From: Candidatus Gaiellasilicea maunaloa
Lineage (GTDB): Bacteria; Actinomycetota; Thermoleophilia; Gaiellales; Gaiellaceae
DNA: 64,000 nucleotides
Direction of reading: 5' to 3'
NCBI GenBank assembly: GCA_024330215.1
Contig: JANDLU010000003.1
Span: 1-64,000 of the forward strand
Shown: positions 55,221-64,000 of the stretch, piece by piece
Numbering within the stretch: the stretch's first letter is position 1
How the letters are laid out: every line of letters begins with the position of its first letter
Position numbers and translations under genes: made by a program
Notes under the pieces: model-generated
Told to the model about the DNA's origin: nothing
Databases searched by the model: none
The model's input: the letters and a program-made list of their open reading frames with translations, nothing else

Positions 55221-58200
55221 TCAGCCGGCTAGTGGCAGCTCGAACGAGAACGTCGAGCCTCGTCCGGGCCCGGAATCGACCCAGATTCGACCATCCATCC
55301 GGCGGACGATCTCGCGGCAGATGTAGAGCCCGAGGCCCGTCCCACCGACGCCACGCGTCAGGTTCGGGTCGAGTCGGTAGAACTTCTCGAAGATCCTCTC
55401 GTGCTCGGCGGCCGGGATTCCCAGCCCTTCGTCCACGACCGAGATCCGCAGCCGACCGCCCGAGGGCTCGAGCGCGACGGAGACCCTGCCGCCATCAGGC
55501 GAGTACTTGATCGCGTTCTCCACGAGGTTGACGAGCACCTGGCGCACCTTGTCCGCGTCCGCACGGATCGCCGGGACATCGTCGGGAGACTCGCTGGAGA
55601 GCTCGATCTCCGGCGGCAGGTGCGTCCGCGCAGCGGCAAGGACGGTCCGCACGAGCTCGACCGGATCGGCGCGCGCGATCGACACGTCGACGAGCCCCGA
55701 GTCGAGCCGGCTTGCGAGCAGGATGTCGTTGACGATCCTGGCCAGTCGCTCCGACTCGCTCGCGACCACGCCGAGCATCCCGTCGCGCTGGTCGGCCGAG
55801 AGCGACACGTCGCCGCGCTGCAACGTCATAGCAGCGCCGTAGATTGCCGCGAGCGGCGTGCGCAGCTCGTGCGAGACGGTGGAGACGAAGTCGCTCTTCA
55901 GGCGGTCGACTGCGTGCTCCTCGGTCAGGTCGCGAAAGGCGTAGACCGTCCCCTCGCCGAACGTCACCCCGGAGATCGAGAGCCAGAGCTCGCGGCCGCC
56001 GAACTCGAGGGGGAACGTCTCCGCCCGGACGACGCCGCTCCGGCGACGAGCGGCGAGAGACGCCAGCCGCTCGACATCTGCCCAGCCCGGGATCGTCTCG
56101 ACGAGCGTCCGACCGAGGACGTCGCCTTCGCACAGCCCGGTGATCGCCGCCGCCGCCGGATTCCAGAGCCGGACTACCCCGTCGGCGTCGAGCAGGGCAA
56201 CGCCGTCGCCGACGAACTCGAGCGCCTTCGAGGCCTCCGCGCGCCGCTCCAGCTCGGCCTCCGTGCGCTTGACCTCGGTGACGTCCCGAAACGACCAGAG
56301 CCAGCCGTAGTCGCTGCGACCGTCCGGACTCCTCACCGCGGCGCCGTAGCGATCGAACACGCGGCCGTCCTCGAGCAGGATCTCTTCCCGACCCGTCTCT
56401 TGCGGATGGGCGTACAGGTAGTGCACGCGATCGCCGAGGTCGGCGGGATCGGCCACCCTCTGCATCGCCTGGGCGAGCGTGCCTTCGTCGTGCCCGGCGG
56501 CGCCGAGCTCCGCCGAGAGGCCCCAGAGCTCGGCGAAGCGCCGGTTGTAGGAGAGCATGTGGCCCTCCGGCGAGACGAGCAGCAGCCCGTCGAGCGAGGC
56601 CTCCTGCTGGGCCTCGAGCTGGCTCGTCCGGAAGGAGGCCTCGCGGAAGAGGCGGGCGTTGTCGAGGGCGACCGCTGCGCGTCCTGCGAGCTCGACGGCG
56701 AGGGAGAGATCGTCCTCGAGGTAACGCCCGGGCTCGCGCGAGCCGATCGCAAACACGCCGAGGGTCTCGCTGCGGGCGACGAGCGGTACGAGCATCATCG
56801 AGCGCGAGCCAATCCGCTCCAGGACAGTCCGCTCGACGCCGAGCCGTGCCAGGGGCTCGTACAGCTCCACCGGGACGTCCGAGAGGAGCACCGGCTCCGC
56901 GCGCTCGTAGACCGTTGCCATGAACCCCGGCGAATCGGGACCGAGCGGATAGGAGCTAGGCAAAGCCTCGAGGAACGGCTGCAGCTCGGGATCGGCATGC
57001 GCGCAGGCCACGCGCTCCAGGCTCGCTCCCTCCGCGAGGAAGATGTGGATCGAGTCGGCGAGCCGTGGCACCACGACCCGGGCGATGCGGGCGAAGACCG
57101 CGCCGGCGTCGAGCGAGGAAGCGAAGAGCTCGCCCGCCTCGGCGAGCAGGCGCAGGCGGTCGTCGGCCCGACGCTGGCGGGTGGTGTCCATGATCACGGC
57201 GCCCACGCCCGTGATCTCACCGTCGTCCGACCTGACCGGGTAATAGCTGGAAAGCCAGTGGCGCCGATCGCCGAGCCGGGCGCCGGCGTCGTCCGTCGAC
57301 TCGTTGTGGACGATCGGCTCGCCCGTCTCCAGCACCTGCCGATAGAGCGGCTCGAGGATGGGCGCGAGCTCCGGCTTCACGTCGGCGAGCGTCTTGCCGA
57401 CGTGCTCGACGGCCGCGAGCCCGTTGATCTCGGCGAGCGCGTCGTTCACGCGCACGAAGCGGAGGTCACGATCCCAGAAGCCGATTCCCACCGGCGCCGA
57501 GAGGAGCAGCGTGTCGAGCAGGGCATACGACGACCGCAGGGCCGTGTAGAGCTGCGCGTTCTCGACGCCGAGCGCGATCCGGGTCGCCGCCTCCTCCGCG
57601 AAGGCGACGTCCTCCGGCGTGTACCGACGGCCTGACTCACCCGTGCCGAGCGCAAGTGTCCCGAGCGTGCGGCCGCGAACCGTCAGCGGCACGACCAGGT
57701 ACGACGTCGGCTCGAGCCCGCGATAGAGCTCGAGGTGGTGGTCGTCGCGCGCGGTCGTAGCCAGCACGTCCACGTCGACGCGCTCGATCAGCAGCGGGGA
57801 GCCGCGGGCCAGCACCTGTGAGGCCGGGTGGTCGGGGTTTCCGTCCGGTGGATAGAGCCGCCTGACCTCGCGGAGCAACGCCTCCTTTGCCGGGTCGACG
57901 TGGCGCAGCGCCCCCTGCCGGAGGGGACCTCCCTCGACGACGAGGTCGACGATGCAGTAGTCGGCTACGGCGGGAACGATCGCGTCGACGAGTCTCGTCA
58001 GTGCCAGCTCGAGCTCGATCGGCGACGCCAGCAGGGTGCTCACCTCGCCGAGGAAGCGCGCGCGCTCGCCGAAGCGACGCTGCTCGGTGACGTCGTAGAA
58101 GGCGGTGATCGCGAGCTCGACCTTCCCGCTCTCGCCAGTCACCGGCGTCGAGCGCACGACCGACCACCGCTCGTCTCCCTGGTCGACGGCGCGGTAGCAG

Positions 58201-58481
58201 ATCGTTCTCTCGGCCGGCCGGCCATCACGGAGCGCGACCTGGCCTGGCAGCTCCTCGAACGGAAGCGGGCGGCGGTGCTCGTCGAGCAACTCGGATCGCG
58301 CGGACAGCTCGCCGGGCGGTGCGGCGAGGAACTCCTTCGCAGACTCGTAGCCGACGAGCCGGGCCGCGGCATCGTTCGCGTAGACGAGGCGCCCGTCGGC
58401 GTGCTCGGCCGTGATCCCCTCCGCGACGGTATCGAAGATGGCTTCGTAGACGGATTCGCGACGGAGGATCTCCTCCGTCAT
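55221..58481 (-). CDS. Multi-sensor PAS/GAF histidine kinase
   Basis: Repeated PAS (FRDVTEVKRTEAELERRAEASKALEFVGDGVALLD) and GAF segments; FVSTVSHELRTPLAAIYGAAMTL H-box; RQVLVNLVENAIKYSPDGG; GTGLGLYICREIV. Start uncertain. Confidence 0.93.
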   Translation of the reverse strand: MTEEILRRESVYEAIFDTVAEGITAEHADGRLVYANDAAARLVGYESAKEFLAAPPGELSARSELLDEHRRPLPFEELPGQVALRDGRPAERTICYRAVDQGDERWSVVRSTPVTGESGKVELAITAFYDVTEQRRFGERARFLGEVSTLLASPIELELALTRLVDAIVPAVADYCIVDLVVEGGPLRQGALRHVDPAKEALLREVRRLYPPDGNPDHPASQVLARGSPLLIERVDVDVLATTARDDHHLELYRGLEPTSYLVVPLTVRGRTLGTLALGTGESGRRYTPEDVAFAEEAATRIALGVENAQLYTALRSSYALLDTLLLSAPVGIGFWDRDLRFVRVNDALAEINGLAAVEHVGKTLADVKPELAPILEPLYRQVLETGEPIVHNESTDDAGARLGDRRHWLSSYYPVRSDDGEITGVGAVIMDTTRQRRADDRLRLLAEAGELFASSLDAGAVFARIARVVVPRLADSIHIFLAEGASLERVACAHADPELQPFLEALPSSYPLGPDSPGFMATVYERAEPVLLSDVPVELYEPLARLGVERTVLERIGSRSMMLVPLVARSETLGVFAIGSREPGRYLEDDLSLAVELAGRAAVALDNARLFREASFRTSQLEAQQEASLDGLLLVSPEGHMLSYNRRFAELWGLSAELGAAGHDEGTLAQAMQRVADPADLGDRVHYLYAHPQETGREEILLEDGRVFDRYGAAVRSPDGRSDYGWLWSFRDVTEVKRTEAELERRAEASKALEFVGDGVALLDADGVVRLWNPAAAAITGLCEGDVLGRTLVETIPGWADVERLASLAARRRSGVVRAETFPLEFGGRELWLSISGVTFGEGTVYAFRDLTEEHAVDRLKSDFVSTVSHELRTPLAAIYGAAMTLQRGDVSLSADQRDGMLGVVASESERLARIVNDILLASRLDSGLVDVSIARADPVELVRTVLAAARTHLPPEIELSSESPDDVPAIRADADKVRQVLVNLVENAIKYSPDGGRVSVALEPSGGRLRISVVDEGLGIPAAEHERIFEKFYRLDPNLTRGVGGTGLGLYICREIVRRMDGRIWVDSGPGRGSTFSFELPLAG

Positions 58482-58618
58482 ACCAGCGACGGCGACTCGT
58501 TCAGCCGAACGATCCTCGCCTCGTCGAACCGACACGTCACGCGACTCCCTGAGCGACTGGCGGGATGGTAGCCCTGTCCTGCGCATCGCGTTTCCAGCAC
58601 CCGACTGGGGATCGCGAA

Positions 58619-58691
58619 TGGGCCGTGAAGGGATCGAACCTTCGACCTTGGGATTAAGAGTCCCCTGCTCTACCAGCTGAGCTAACGGCCC
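58619..58691 (-). tRNA. tRNA-Lys (anticodon CTT)
   Basis: GGGCCGTTAGCTCAGCTGGTAGAGCAGGGGACTCTTAATCCCAAGGTCGAAGGTTCGATCCTTCACGGCCCA cloverleaf. Confidence 0.96.
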
Positions 58692-58716
58692 AAACGGCTG
58701 ACTAGTGTAGCCGCCG

Positions 58717-59760
58717 ATGAAAGTGCTCACCGTCGTCGGGAACCGGCCGCAGTTCATCAAGGCGGCGCCGCTCTCGCTCGCGCTTCGGGAGGCCGGGATC
58801 GAGGAGGTCTCGCTGCACACCGGCCAGCACTACGACCGGGCGATGTCGGCCGTCTTCTACGAGGAGCTCGCGCTGCCGGAGCCCCTGTACTCGCTCGATC
58901 TCCGCTCGGCCGACGCCGCTCTGATGCAGCCGGAGATTCTCTCCGTGCTCGAGCGCGAGCGGCCCGACTGGGTGCTCGTCTTCGGCGACACGAACTCGAC
59001 CCGCGCCGGCGCGCTTGCCGGAGTCGAGGCCGGGATTCCTGTCGCGCATGTCGAGGCGGGCCTCCGCAGTGGCGACGTCGCGATGCCGGAGGAGCGAAAC
59101 CGGATCGAGGTCGACCGGATCTCGACGCTCCTCCTCTGCCCCGACGAGCGCTCGCGGGAGCTGCTCGCCGCGGAGGACAAGACGGCCGAGGCCGAGGTGG
59201 TCGGCGACGTGATGGCCGATGCGGCGCGGCTCTTCGCCCCGATCGCGCGGGAGCGCATCGCGATCGAGCGCGAGCCCGGTAGCTATCTCGTCGCGACCGT
59301 CCACCGCGAAGCGAACGTCTCCCAGCCGCGGCTCGGACGGATCGTCGACGGCCTGAACCGGCTCGAGGAGCCGCTCGCGTTTCCGGTTCACCCGCGCACA
59401 CGCCGGGCGCTCGCGGCGGCGGGACTCGAGCTCGGCGCCCACGTCGACCTGCTCGAGCCACTCGGCTATCTCGAGCTCGCGGCGCTCGCCTCGCAGACAC
59501 GCGTCGTCCTCACCGACTCGGGCGGGCTCCAGAAGGAGGCCTACTGGTACGGCGTCCCGTGCGTAACGCTTCGGCCGTCCACAGAGTGGGTCGACACCGT
59601 CGAGACCGGTGCGAACGTTCTCGTCGACGACGACCCCGACCGGCTCGTCCGCGCGGTGCGCGAGGCCCGGCTACCCAACAGCCTCCCTCGGCTCTACGGG
59701 GACGGCCATGCCTCGGAGCGGGTCGCGCAGGCGCTGCTCGATCGCCGCACTGCTCGGTAG
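58717..59760 (+). CDS. Non-hydrolyzing UDP-N-acetylglucosamine 2-epimerase (WecB/WbpI family)
   Basis: MKVLTVVGNRPQFIKAAPLSLAL, HTGQHYD, VFGDTNSTRAGALAG, HVEAGLRSGD, LTDSGGLQKEAYWYGVPCVTLR. Confidence 0.94.
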   Translation: MKVLTVVGNRPQFIKAAPLSLALREAGIEEVSLHTGQHYDRAMSAVFYEELALPEPLYSLDLRSADAALMQPEILSVLERERPDWVLVFGDTNSTRAGALAGVEAGIPVAHVEAGLRSGDVAMPEERNRIEVDRISTLLLCPDERSRELLAAEDKTAEAEVVGDVMADAARLFAPIARERIAIEREPGSYLVATVHREANVSQPRLGRIVDGLNRLEEPLAFPVHPRTRRALAAAGLELGAHVDLLEPLGYLELAALASQTRVVLTDSGGLQKEAYWYGVPCVTLRPSTEWVDTVETGANVLVDDDPDRLVRAVREARLPNSLPRLYGDGHASERVAQALLDRRTAR

Positions 59761-59771
59761 GATCGGCGGCC

Positions 59772-61043
59772 GTGACTGACGTAGCCATCGTCGGAGCCGG
59801 CTACGTCGGTGTCCCGCTCGCCCAGGTCTTCGCCGAGGCCGGACGCTCCGTCCTGCTCCTCGACGTCGACGCCGAGCGGGTCGCGATGCTGAACCGCGGC
59901 GAGAGCTACATCGAGGACGTCCCCGCGGCGACGATGAAGGCGCTCGTCGAAGAGCGCGGGCTGCGCGCGTCGACCGACTTCGACGAGCTGCGTGACTGCG
60001 ACGCAATCCTGATCGCCCTTCCGACGCCGCTCTCCAAGCAGCGCGAGCCGGACCTCTCGATCGTGAAGGACGCGAGCCGCGAGATCGGCAAGCGATTGCG
60101 CGAGGGCCATCTGGTCGTGCTCGAGTCGACCACGTATCCCGGCACGACGCGTGAGGAGGTGCTGCCGATCCTCGAGGAGGAGAGCGGCCTGCGCGCAGGC
60201 GAGGGATTCCACCTCGCGTTCTCGCCCGAGCGGATCGATCCGGGCCGCACCGACTGGACGACGAAGACGGTGCCGAAGGTCGTCGGGGGGATCAACGAGG
60301 CCTCGACCGAAGCGGCCGCGCAGCTCTACGGAAGCGCGATCGAGAACATCCACCGTGTCTCGACGCCCGAGGCGGCGGAGCTGACGAAGCTGCTCGAGAA
60401 CATCTTCCGCTCGGTCAACATCGCCCTCGTCAACGAGCTCGCGATGCTCTGCGACCGGATGGGGATCGACGTCTGGGAGGTCGTGGACGCGGCGGCGACG
60501 AAGCCGTTCGGCTTCATGCGCTTCGAGCCCGGCCCAGGGCTCGGCGGCCATTGCATCCCGATCGATCCCTTCTACCTGACCTGGAAGGCGCGCGAGTACG
60601 ACTTCACGACGCGTTTCATCGAGCTGGCCGGCGAGGTCAACCAGAACATGCCGTACTACTGCCGCTCGGTCGTCTCGCAGGCGCTGAATCACGGCGCGGG
60701 CAAATCGCTTGCAAGCTCGCACGTGCTGATCCTCGGTGTCGCCTACAAGGCCGACATCGGCGACATGCGCGAGTCGCCGGCGCTGAAGCTGATCGAGCTG
60801 CTCCAAAACGCGGGCGCCGACGTCTCCTATCACGACCCGCACGTGCCCGCAGTGGAGGAGCACGGCCTCTCGCTCCGCTCCGTCGAGCTCGACCCGGGCG
60901 CCTACGACGCGGTCGTGATCGTCACCGCACACTCGGGGATCGACTACGGGCAGCTCGTCGCCGACGCGCAGCTCGTGATCGACTTCCGCAATGCCACCGG
61001 TCGGAACGGCGTCGCGCGCGGCACGAAGATCTGGAAGCTGTAG
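59772..61043 (+). CDS. UDP-sugar dehydrogenase (WecC/WbpA family)
   Basis: VAIVGAGYVGVPLAQVFAEAG, LLENIFRSVNIALVNELAMLCDRMGIDVWEV, PGPGLGGHCIPIDPFYL. Confidence 0.94.
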   Translation: MTDVAIVGAGYVGVPLAQVFAEAGRSVLLLDVDAERVAMLNRGESYIEDVPAATMKALVEERGLRASTDFDELRDCDAILIALPTPLSKQREPDLSIVKDASREIGKRLREGHLVVLESTTYPGTTREEVLPILEEESGLRAGEGFHLAFSPERIDPGRTDWTTKTVPKVVGGINEASTEAAAQLYGSAIENIHRVSTPEAAELTKLLENIFRSVNIALVNELAMLCDRMGIDVWEVVDAAATKPFGFMRFEPGPGLGGHCIPIDPFYLTWKAREYDFTTRFIELAGEVNQNMPYYCRSVVSQALNHGAGKSLASSHVLILGVAYKADIGDMRESPALKLIELLQNAGADVSYHDPHVPAVEEHGLSLRSVELDPGAYDAVVIVTAHSGIDYGQLVADAQLVIDFRNATGRNGVARGTKIWKL

Positions 61044-61044
61044 C

Positions 61045-62013
61045 GTGGTGCGCATCGGCCAGGCCGGACTCGGCTACTGGGGCACGAACCTCGTCCGCAA
61101 CTTCGACGACCTCGCCGAGCTGATCTGGCTCTGCGACGCATCGGAGGAGCTGCGAGCCCAGTTCGCGCAGCGCCATCCGCAGGCCCGCGTGACAGGCGAC
61201 TTCGCGGAGCTGCTGGCCGATCCGGAGCTCGACGCCGTCGTGATCGCGACGCCGGTGCCGACGCATCACGCGCTCGCAAAGCAGGCGCTCGAGGCCGGCA
61301 AGCACGTCTTCGTCGAGAAACCGCCGGCGATGAAGGGCGCGGAGATGGAGGAGCTCGTGCGGCTGGCGGCGGAGCGCGACCTCGTGCTGATGCCCGGGCA
61401 CTTGCTCCTCTACCACCCGGGCGTCCGCAAGCTGAAGGAGCTCGTCGACTCGGGCGAGCTCGGCGACATCCTCTGCGTCTACTCGAATCGGCAGAACCTC
61501 GGGATCATCCGCCGCGACGAGAATGCGCTCTGGTCGCTCGGCGTGCACGACCTCTCGGTGATCCTCTACCTGGTCGGCGAGGAACCGGAGGAGGCCGTCG
61601 CGAACGGGAACGCCTTCCTCAATCCGGGCGTCGAGGACGTCGTCTTCTGCTACCTCCGCTTCCCCTCCGGGAAGATCGCGCACATGCACCTCTCCTGGCT
61701 CGATCCGCACAAGATGCGCAAGCTGACCGTGGTCGGAAACGAGAAGATGGCCGTCTTCGACGACATGGAGCTCGAGCGCAAGGTGACGATCTACGAGAAG
61801 GCTCCCTGGGAGCCCGCGGGCACCTACGGCGAGTGGCGGACCCGCACCGGCGACATCTTCAGCCCCAAGATCCCGAACGACGAGCCGTTGCGGCTCGAGT
61901 GCGAGCACTTCCTGCGCCTCGTCGAGCAGGGCCCGGGCGACCACCGGGAGGCGCGCGACGGGCTCACGGTCGTGCGCGCGCTCGACCGGCTGACCGAGAG
62001 TCTCCGTGGCTGA
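61045..62013 (+). CDS. Gfo/Idh/MocA family oxidoreductase (WbpB-like)
   Basis: VRIGQAGLGYWGTNLVRNFDDL, VIATPVPTHHALAKQALEAGKHVFVEKPPAM. Confidence 0.92.
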   Translation: MVRIGQAGLGYWGTNLVRNFDDLAELIWLCDASEELRAQFAQRHPQARVTGDFAELLADPELDAVVIATPVPTHHALAKQALEAGKHVFVEKPPAMKGAEMEELVRLAAERDLVLMPGHLLLYHPGVRKLKELVDSGELGDILCVYSNRQNLGIIRRDENALWSLGVHDLSVILYLVGEEPEEAVANGNAFLNPGVEDVVFCYLRFPSGKIAHMHLSWLDPHKMRKLTVVGNEKMAVFDDMELERKVTIYEKAPWEPAGTYGEWRTRTGDIFSPKIPNDEPLRLECEHFLRLVEQGPGDHREARDGLTVVRALDRLTESLRG

Positions 62014-62650
62014 CGTGCATCCGAGCGCAATCGTCTATCCGGGGACGGTTCTCGGCGAGGGCGTCAAGGTGCTGGAGAACGCCGTCGTCGGCAAGCAGCC
62101 GACGCTCTCGCCGCGCTCGACTACGAAGCGCGAGCCGCTGCCGCCGGCGAGGATCGGCGACGGCGCGATCGTCTCGACGGGCGCGATCGTCTTCGCCGGG
62201 ACGACGATCGGTGCGCGTGTGATCCTCGGCGACCAGTCGTGCGTCCGCGAGCGAGTCGAGATCGGCGACGACGTGGTCGTCGGCCGCGGCTCCCTCGTCG
62301 AGAACGACACGACGATCGGAGCGCTGACGAAGATCCAGGCCGAGGCCTACATCACTGCCTACTCGACGCTCGAGGACAACGTCTTCATCGCGCCGTGCGT
62401 CGTCACGACGAACGACAACTACATGGGCCGGACCGAGAAGCGCCATGGCGAGATGCGCGGCCCGACGATCAGGCGCGGCGCGCGGGTCGGCGGCGGCGCG
62501 ATCCTCTGTCCCGGGATCGAGATCGGGGAGGAGGCATTCGTCGGCGCCGGTGCGGTCGTGACGAAAGACGTGCCGCCGCGTGCGCTCGTCGTCGGGAATC
62601 CGGCAAGAGTCCTGCGCGAGGTCCCGGAATCCGAGCTGTTGGACCGATGA
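62006..62650 (+). CDS. Left-handed beta-helix acyltransferase (WbpD-like)
   Basis: Hexapeptide repeats; FIAPCVVTTNDNYMGRTEKRHGEMRGPTIRRGARVGGGAILCPGIEIGEEAFVGAGAVVTKDVPPRALVVGNPARV. Confidence 0.93.
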   Translation: MADVHPSAIVYPGTVLGEGVKVLENAVVGKQPTLSPRSTTKREPLPPARIGDGAIVSTGAIVFAGTTIGARVILGDQSCVRERVEIGDDVVVGRGSLVENDTTIGALTKIQAEAYITAYSTLEDNVFIAPCVVTTNDNYMGRTEKRHGEMRGPTIRRGARVGGGAILCPGIEIGEEAFVGAGAVVTKDVPPRALVVGNPARVLREVPESELLDR

Positions 62651-62652
62651 CG

Positions 62653-63006
62653 CTAGAGCTGAATCACCGGCTTGAAGCCACCGTAGATCATGCGCTTGCC
62701 GTCGAAGGGCGCCTTGCTCATGTCGGTCTCGAGCCGCGGGTCCCCCATCACCTTCTTGTTGACGGCGTCGCGGTCGCGCTTGGACTTGTAGGTGATCCAC
62801 GAGAAGATCACCGTCTCGCCCTGCTTCAGCTTCACAGCTTTGGTGAACGACGTCAGCTTCCCCACCGGCACGTCGTCGGCGACGCACTCGACGTAGGAGA
62901 GCGCACCGTGCTCCTTCCAGATCTTTCCGGCCTTGCGAGCCATCTTCTTGTACTCCGTCAGCTTCTGCTTCGGAACTGCGACGACGAATCCGTCGACGTA
63001 CGGCAT
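62653..63006 (-). CDS. DUF1428 family protein (YbaA-like)
   Basis: MPYVDGFVVAVPKQKLTEYKKMARKAGKIWKEHGALSYVECVADDVP. Confidence 0.93.
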   Translation of the reverse strand: MPYVDGFVVAVPKQKLTEYKKMARKAGKIWKEHGALSYVECVADDVPVGKLTSFTKAVKLKQGETVIFSWITYKSKRDRDAVNKKVMGDPRLETDMSKAPFDGKRMIYGGFKPVIQL

Positions 63007-63233
63007 GCGTCAGCCCTCACTCGGGTTGTGGCCAGCTCTGCTCGAACCCTACCCGCAGCTGGCTCAATGACGGTGCGGCGACGCGCGCCGAGACTCATCC
63101 TCCAGCACGTCTCGAGGAGAGTACCTCGGCGAGCGGCGTCCCCGGTGCGCGCCGGCGACTCGCTGGCTCGACACGCCCGGGTCCGGCAGAGTCGCGCAGA
63201 ACGGGGATTGAGGCGGCCGCGTCGTGAATCCGG

Positions 63234-64000
63234 TCAGGCCTTGACGATGGTCAGCTTGTAGCGGCCGCCGCCGCGGGAGCCGAGCTTGACCTGGACGTAG
63301 TAGGTGCCCCGGGTCGGGGCTCGGTACTCGAGGTACTCGCGGGCACCGGGCCGGGCCGACTGGGCGGCGACCCGACCCAGCGAGCCGAAGTGCTCGATGC
63401 TCCTCGCGCCGGGGCGCCAGAAGATCAGGTTCGTATCGACGCCCGCCGGTCCGCGGACGCTCACGTAGACGGGCTGGCCCTTCCGGAGACGAATCGCGTA
63501 GACGTCGTTCTGGTCGTCCCAGAAATCGAGCGTCGCCTGGAAGCGCTGGATCGGCCCCCAGACTGGCGCGGCCTGGGCCCCGAGGTCGTCGTTCGGCTCG
63601 CGCGCGTCGGCCGGTGGCAGCGTGTCGGCGGCGAGCGTGCGGAGCGCGGCGGCGACGTCGAGCCGACCCCAGCCGGTGAGCGCGTCGCGCCGGAGTGCAC
63701 AGGCCCGGCAGCCGGTGCCCGCGTTCACGTCGACGGCCGTGCCGGTGAGGAGCGCGGTCACCTGCTCGGGCCGGAGCGAGGGCCTGAGCGCGATCAGGGC
63801 CGCGGCGGCGGCGCTCACCTGCGGTGCTGCGAACGACGTACCCTCGGCGGCTCGATACTCGTCGGAGCCGCAGCTCGAGTACCCCTGGTCGGCGCACTCC
63901 TTGAACGACGCGGTGAGCGCTCGCGGGAAGGTGGAGAGCAGGCCCTGCCCCGGCGCCGCGAGGTCGTTGTAGATCCGATCGCGGTTCGAGAACGCAGGCG
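63234..64000 (-). CDS. S8 (subtilisin-like) serine peptidase, C-terminal part (truncated by window edge)
   Basis: Reads from the window edge: ...GTSFAAPQVSAAAAALIALRPSLRPEQVTALL (Ser active-site motif) then C-terminal beta domain. Confidence 0.88.
   Translation of the reverse strand, partial: PAFSNRDRIYNDLAAPGQGLLSTFPRALTASFKECADQGYSSCGSDEYRAAEGTSFAAPQVSAAAAALIALRPSLRPEQVTALLTGTAVDVNAGTGCRACALRRDALTGWGRLDVAAALRTLAADTLPPADAREPNDDLGAQAAPVWGPIQRFQATLDFWDDQNDVYAIRLRKGQPVYVSVRGPAGVDTNLIFWRPGARSIEHFGSLGRVAAQSARPGAREYLEYRAPTRGTYYVQVKLGSRGGGRYKLTIVKA

Noticed and set aside
55401-57635. 744-aa plus-strand ORF over the histidine kinase
   Set aside because: Shadow frame; kinase/PAS/GAF motifs are on the minus strand

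Overview
The window is a dense, high-GC, actinobacterial-type chromosomal segment. By inference from gene content it is probably a deep-branching Actinomycetota such as Thermoleophilia. It encodes about 65 supported genes and one tRNA-Lys(CTT). Left to right: P-II/Amt; SIMPL, DUF2199, HNH and DUF4446 genes; a polytopic Ser/Thr kinase; the FhaA-FhaB-PP2C-FtsW-PBP-PknB operon with Ddl; a convergent third Ser/Thr kinase; aminotransferase; dcd; COG4315 secreted protein; SufS-SufU-Rieske; EttA; MFS; VapBC; an alpha-dioxygenase-like heme peroxidase; MBL; Fic; SufC-SufB(intein)-three VOC proteins-SufD; TatA/TatC with two ferritin-like proteins; TPR, STAS and diheme cytochrome c genes; a REP-associated tyrosine transposase (RAYT); a caa3 oxidase operon interleaved with stress-domain proteins; a large PAS/GAF histidine kinase; a WbpI/A/B/D-like UDP-sugar cluster; and a truncated S8 protease. 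The observations I rate highest are: (1) an unannotated ~225-nt minus-strand transcription unit at ~21.6-21.84 kb with a promoter-like box, a near-perfect Shine-Dalgarno, a 13-aa micro-ORF, a structured body and an intrinsic terminator; (2) a RAYT gene bracketed by inverted REP palindromes, with its stop codon in a REP hairpin loop and a solitary REP elsewhere; (3) a 372-aa LAGLIDADG intein in SufB next to a sharply lower-GC extein tract that suggests co-conversion; (4) three tandem VOC genes translationally coupled between sufB and sufD; (5) an AACTCCAA/TTGGAGTT operator array upstream of a Fic gene; (6) three copies of a USP-like domain inside the cytochrome oxidase operon. All functional calls come from reading translations. 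No database searches were run.
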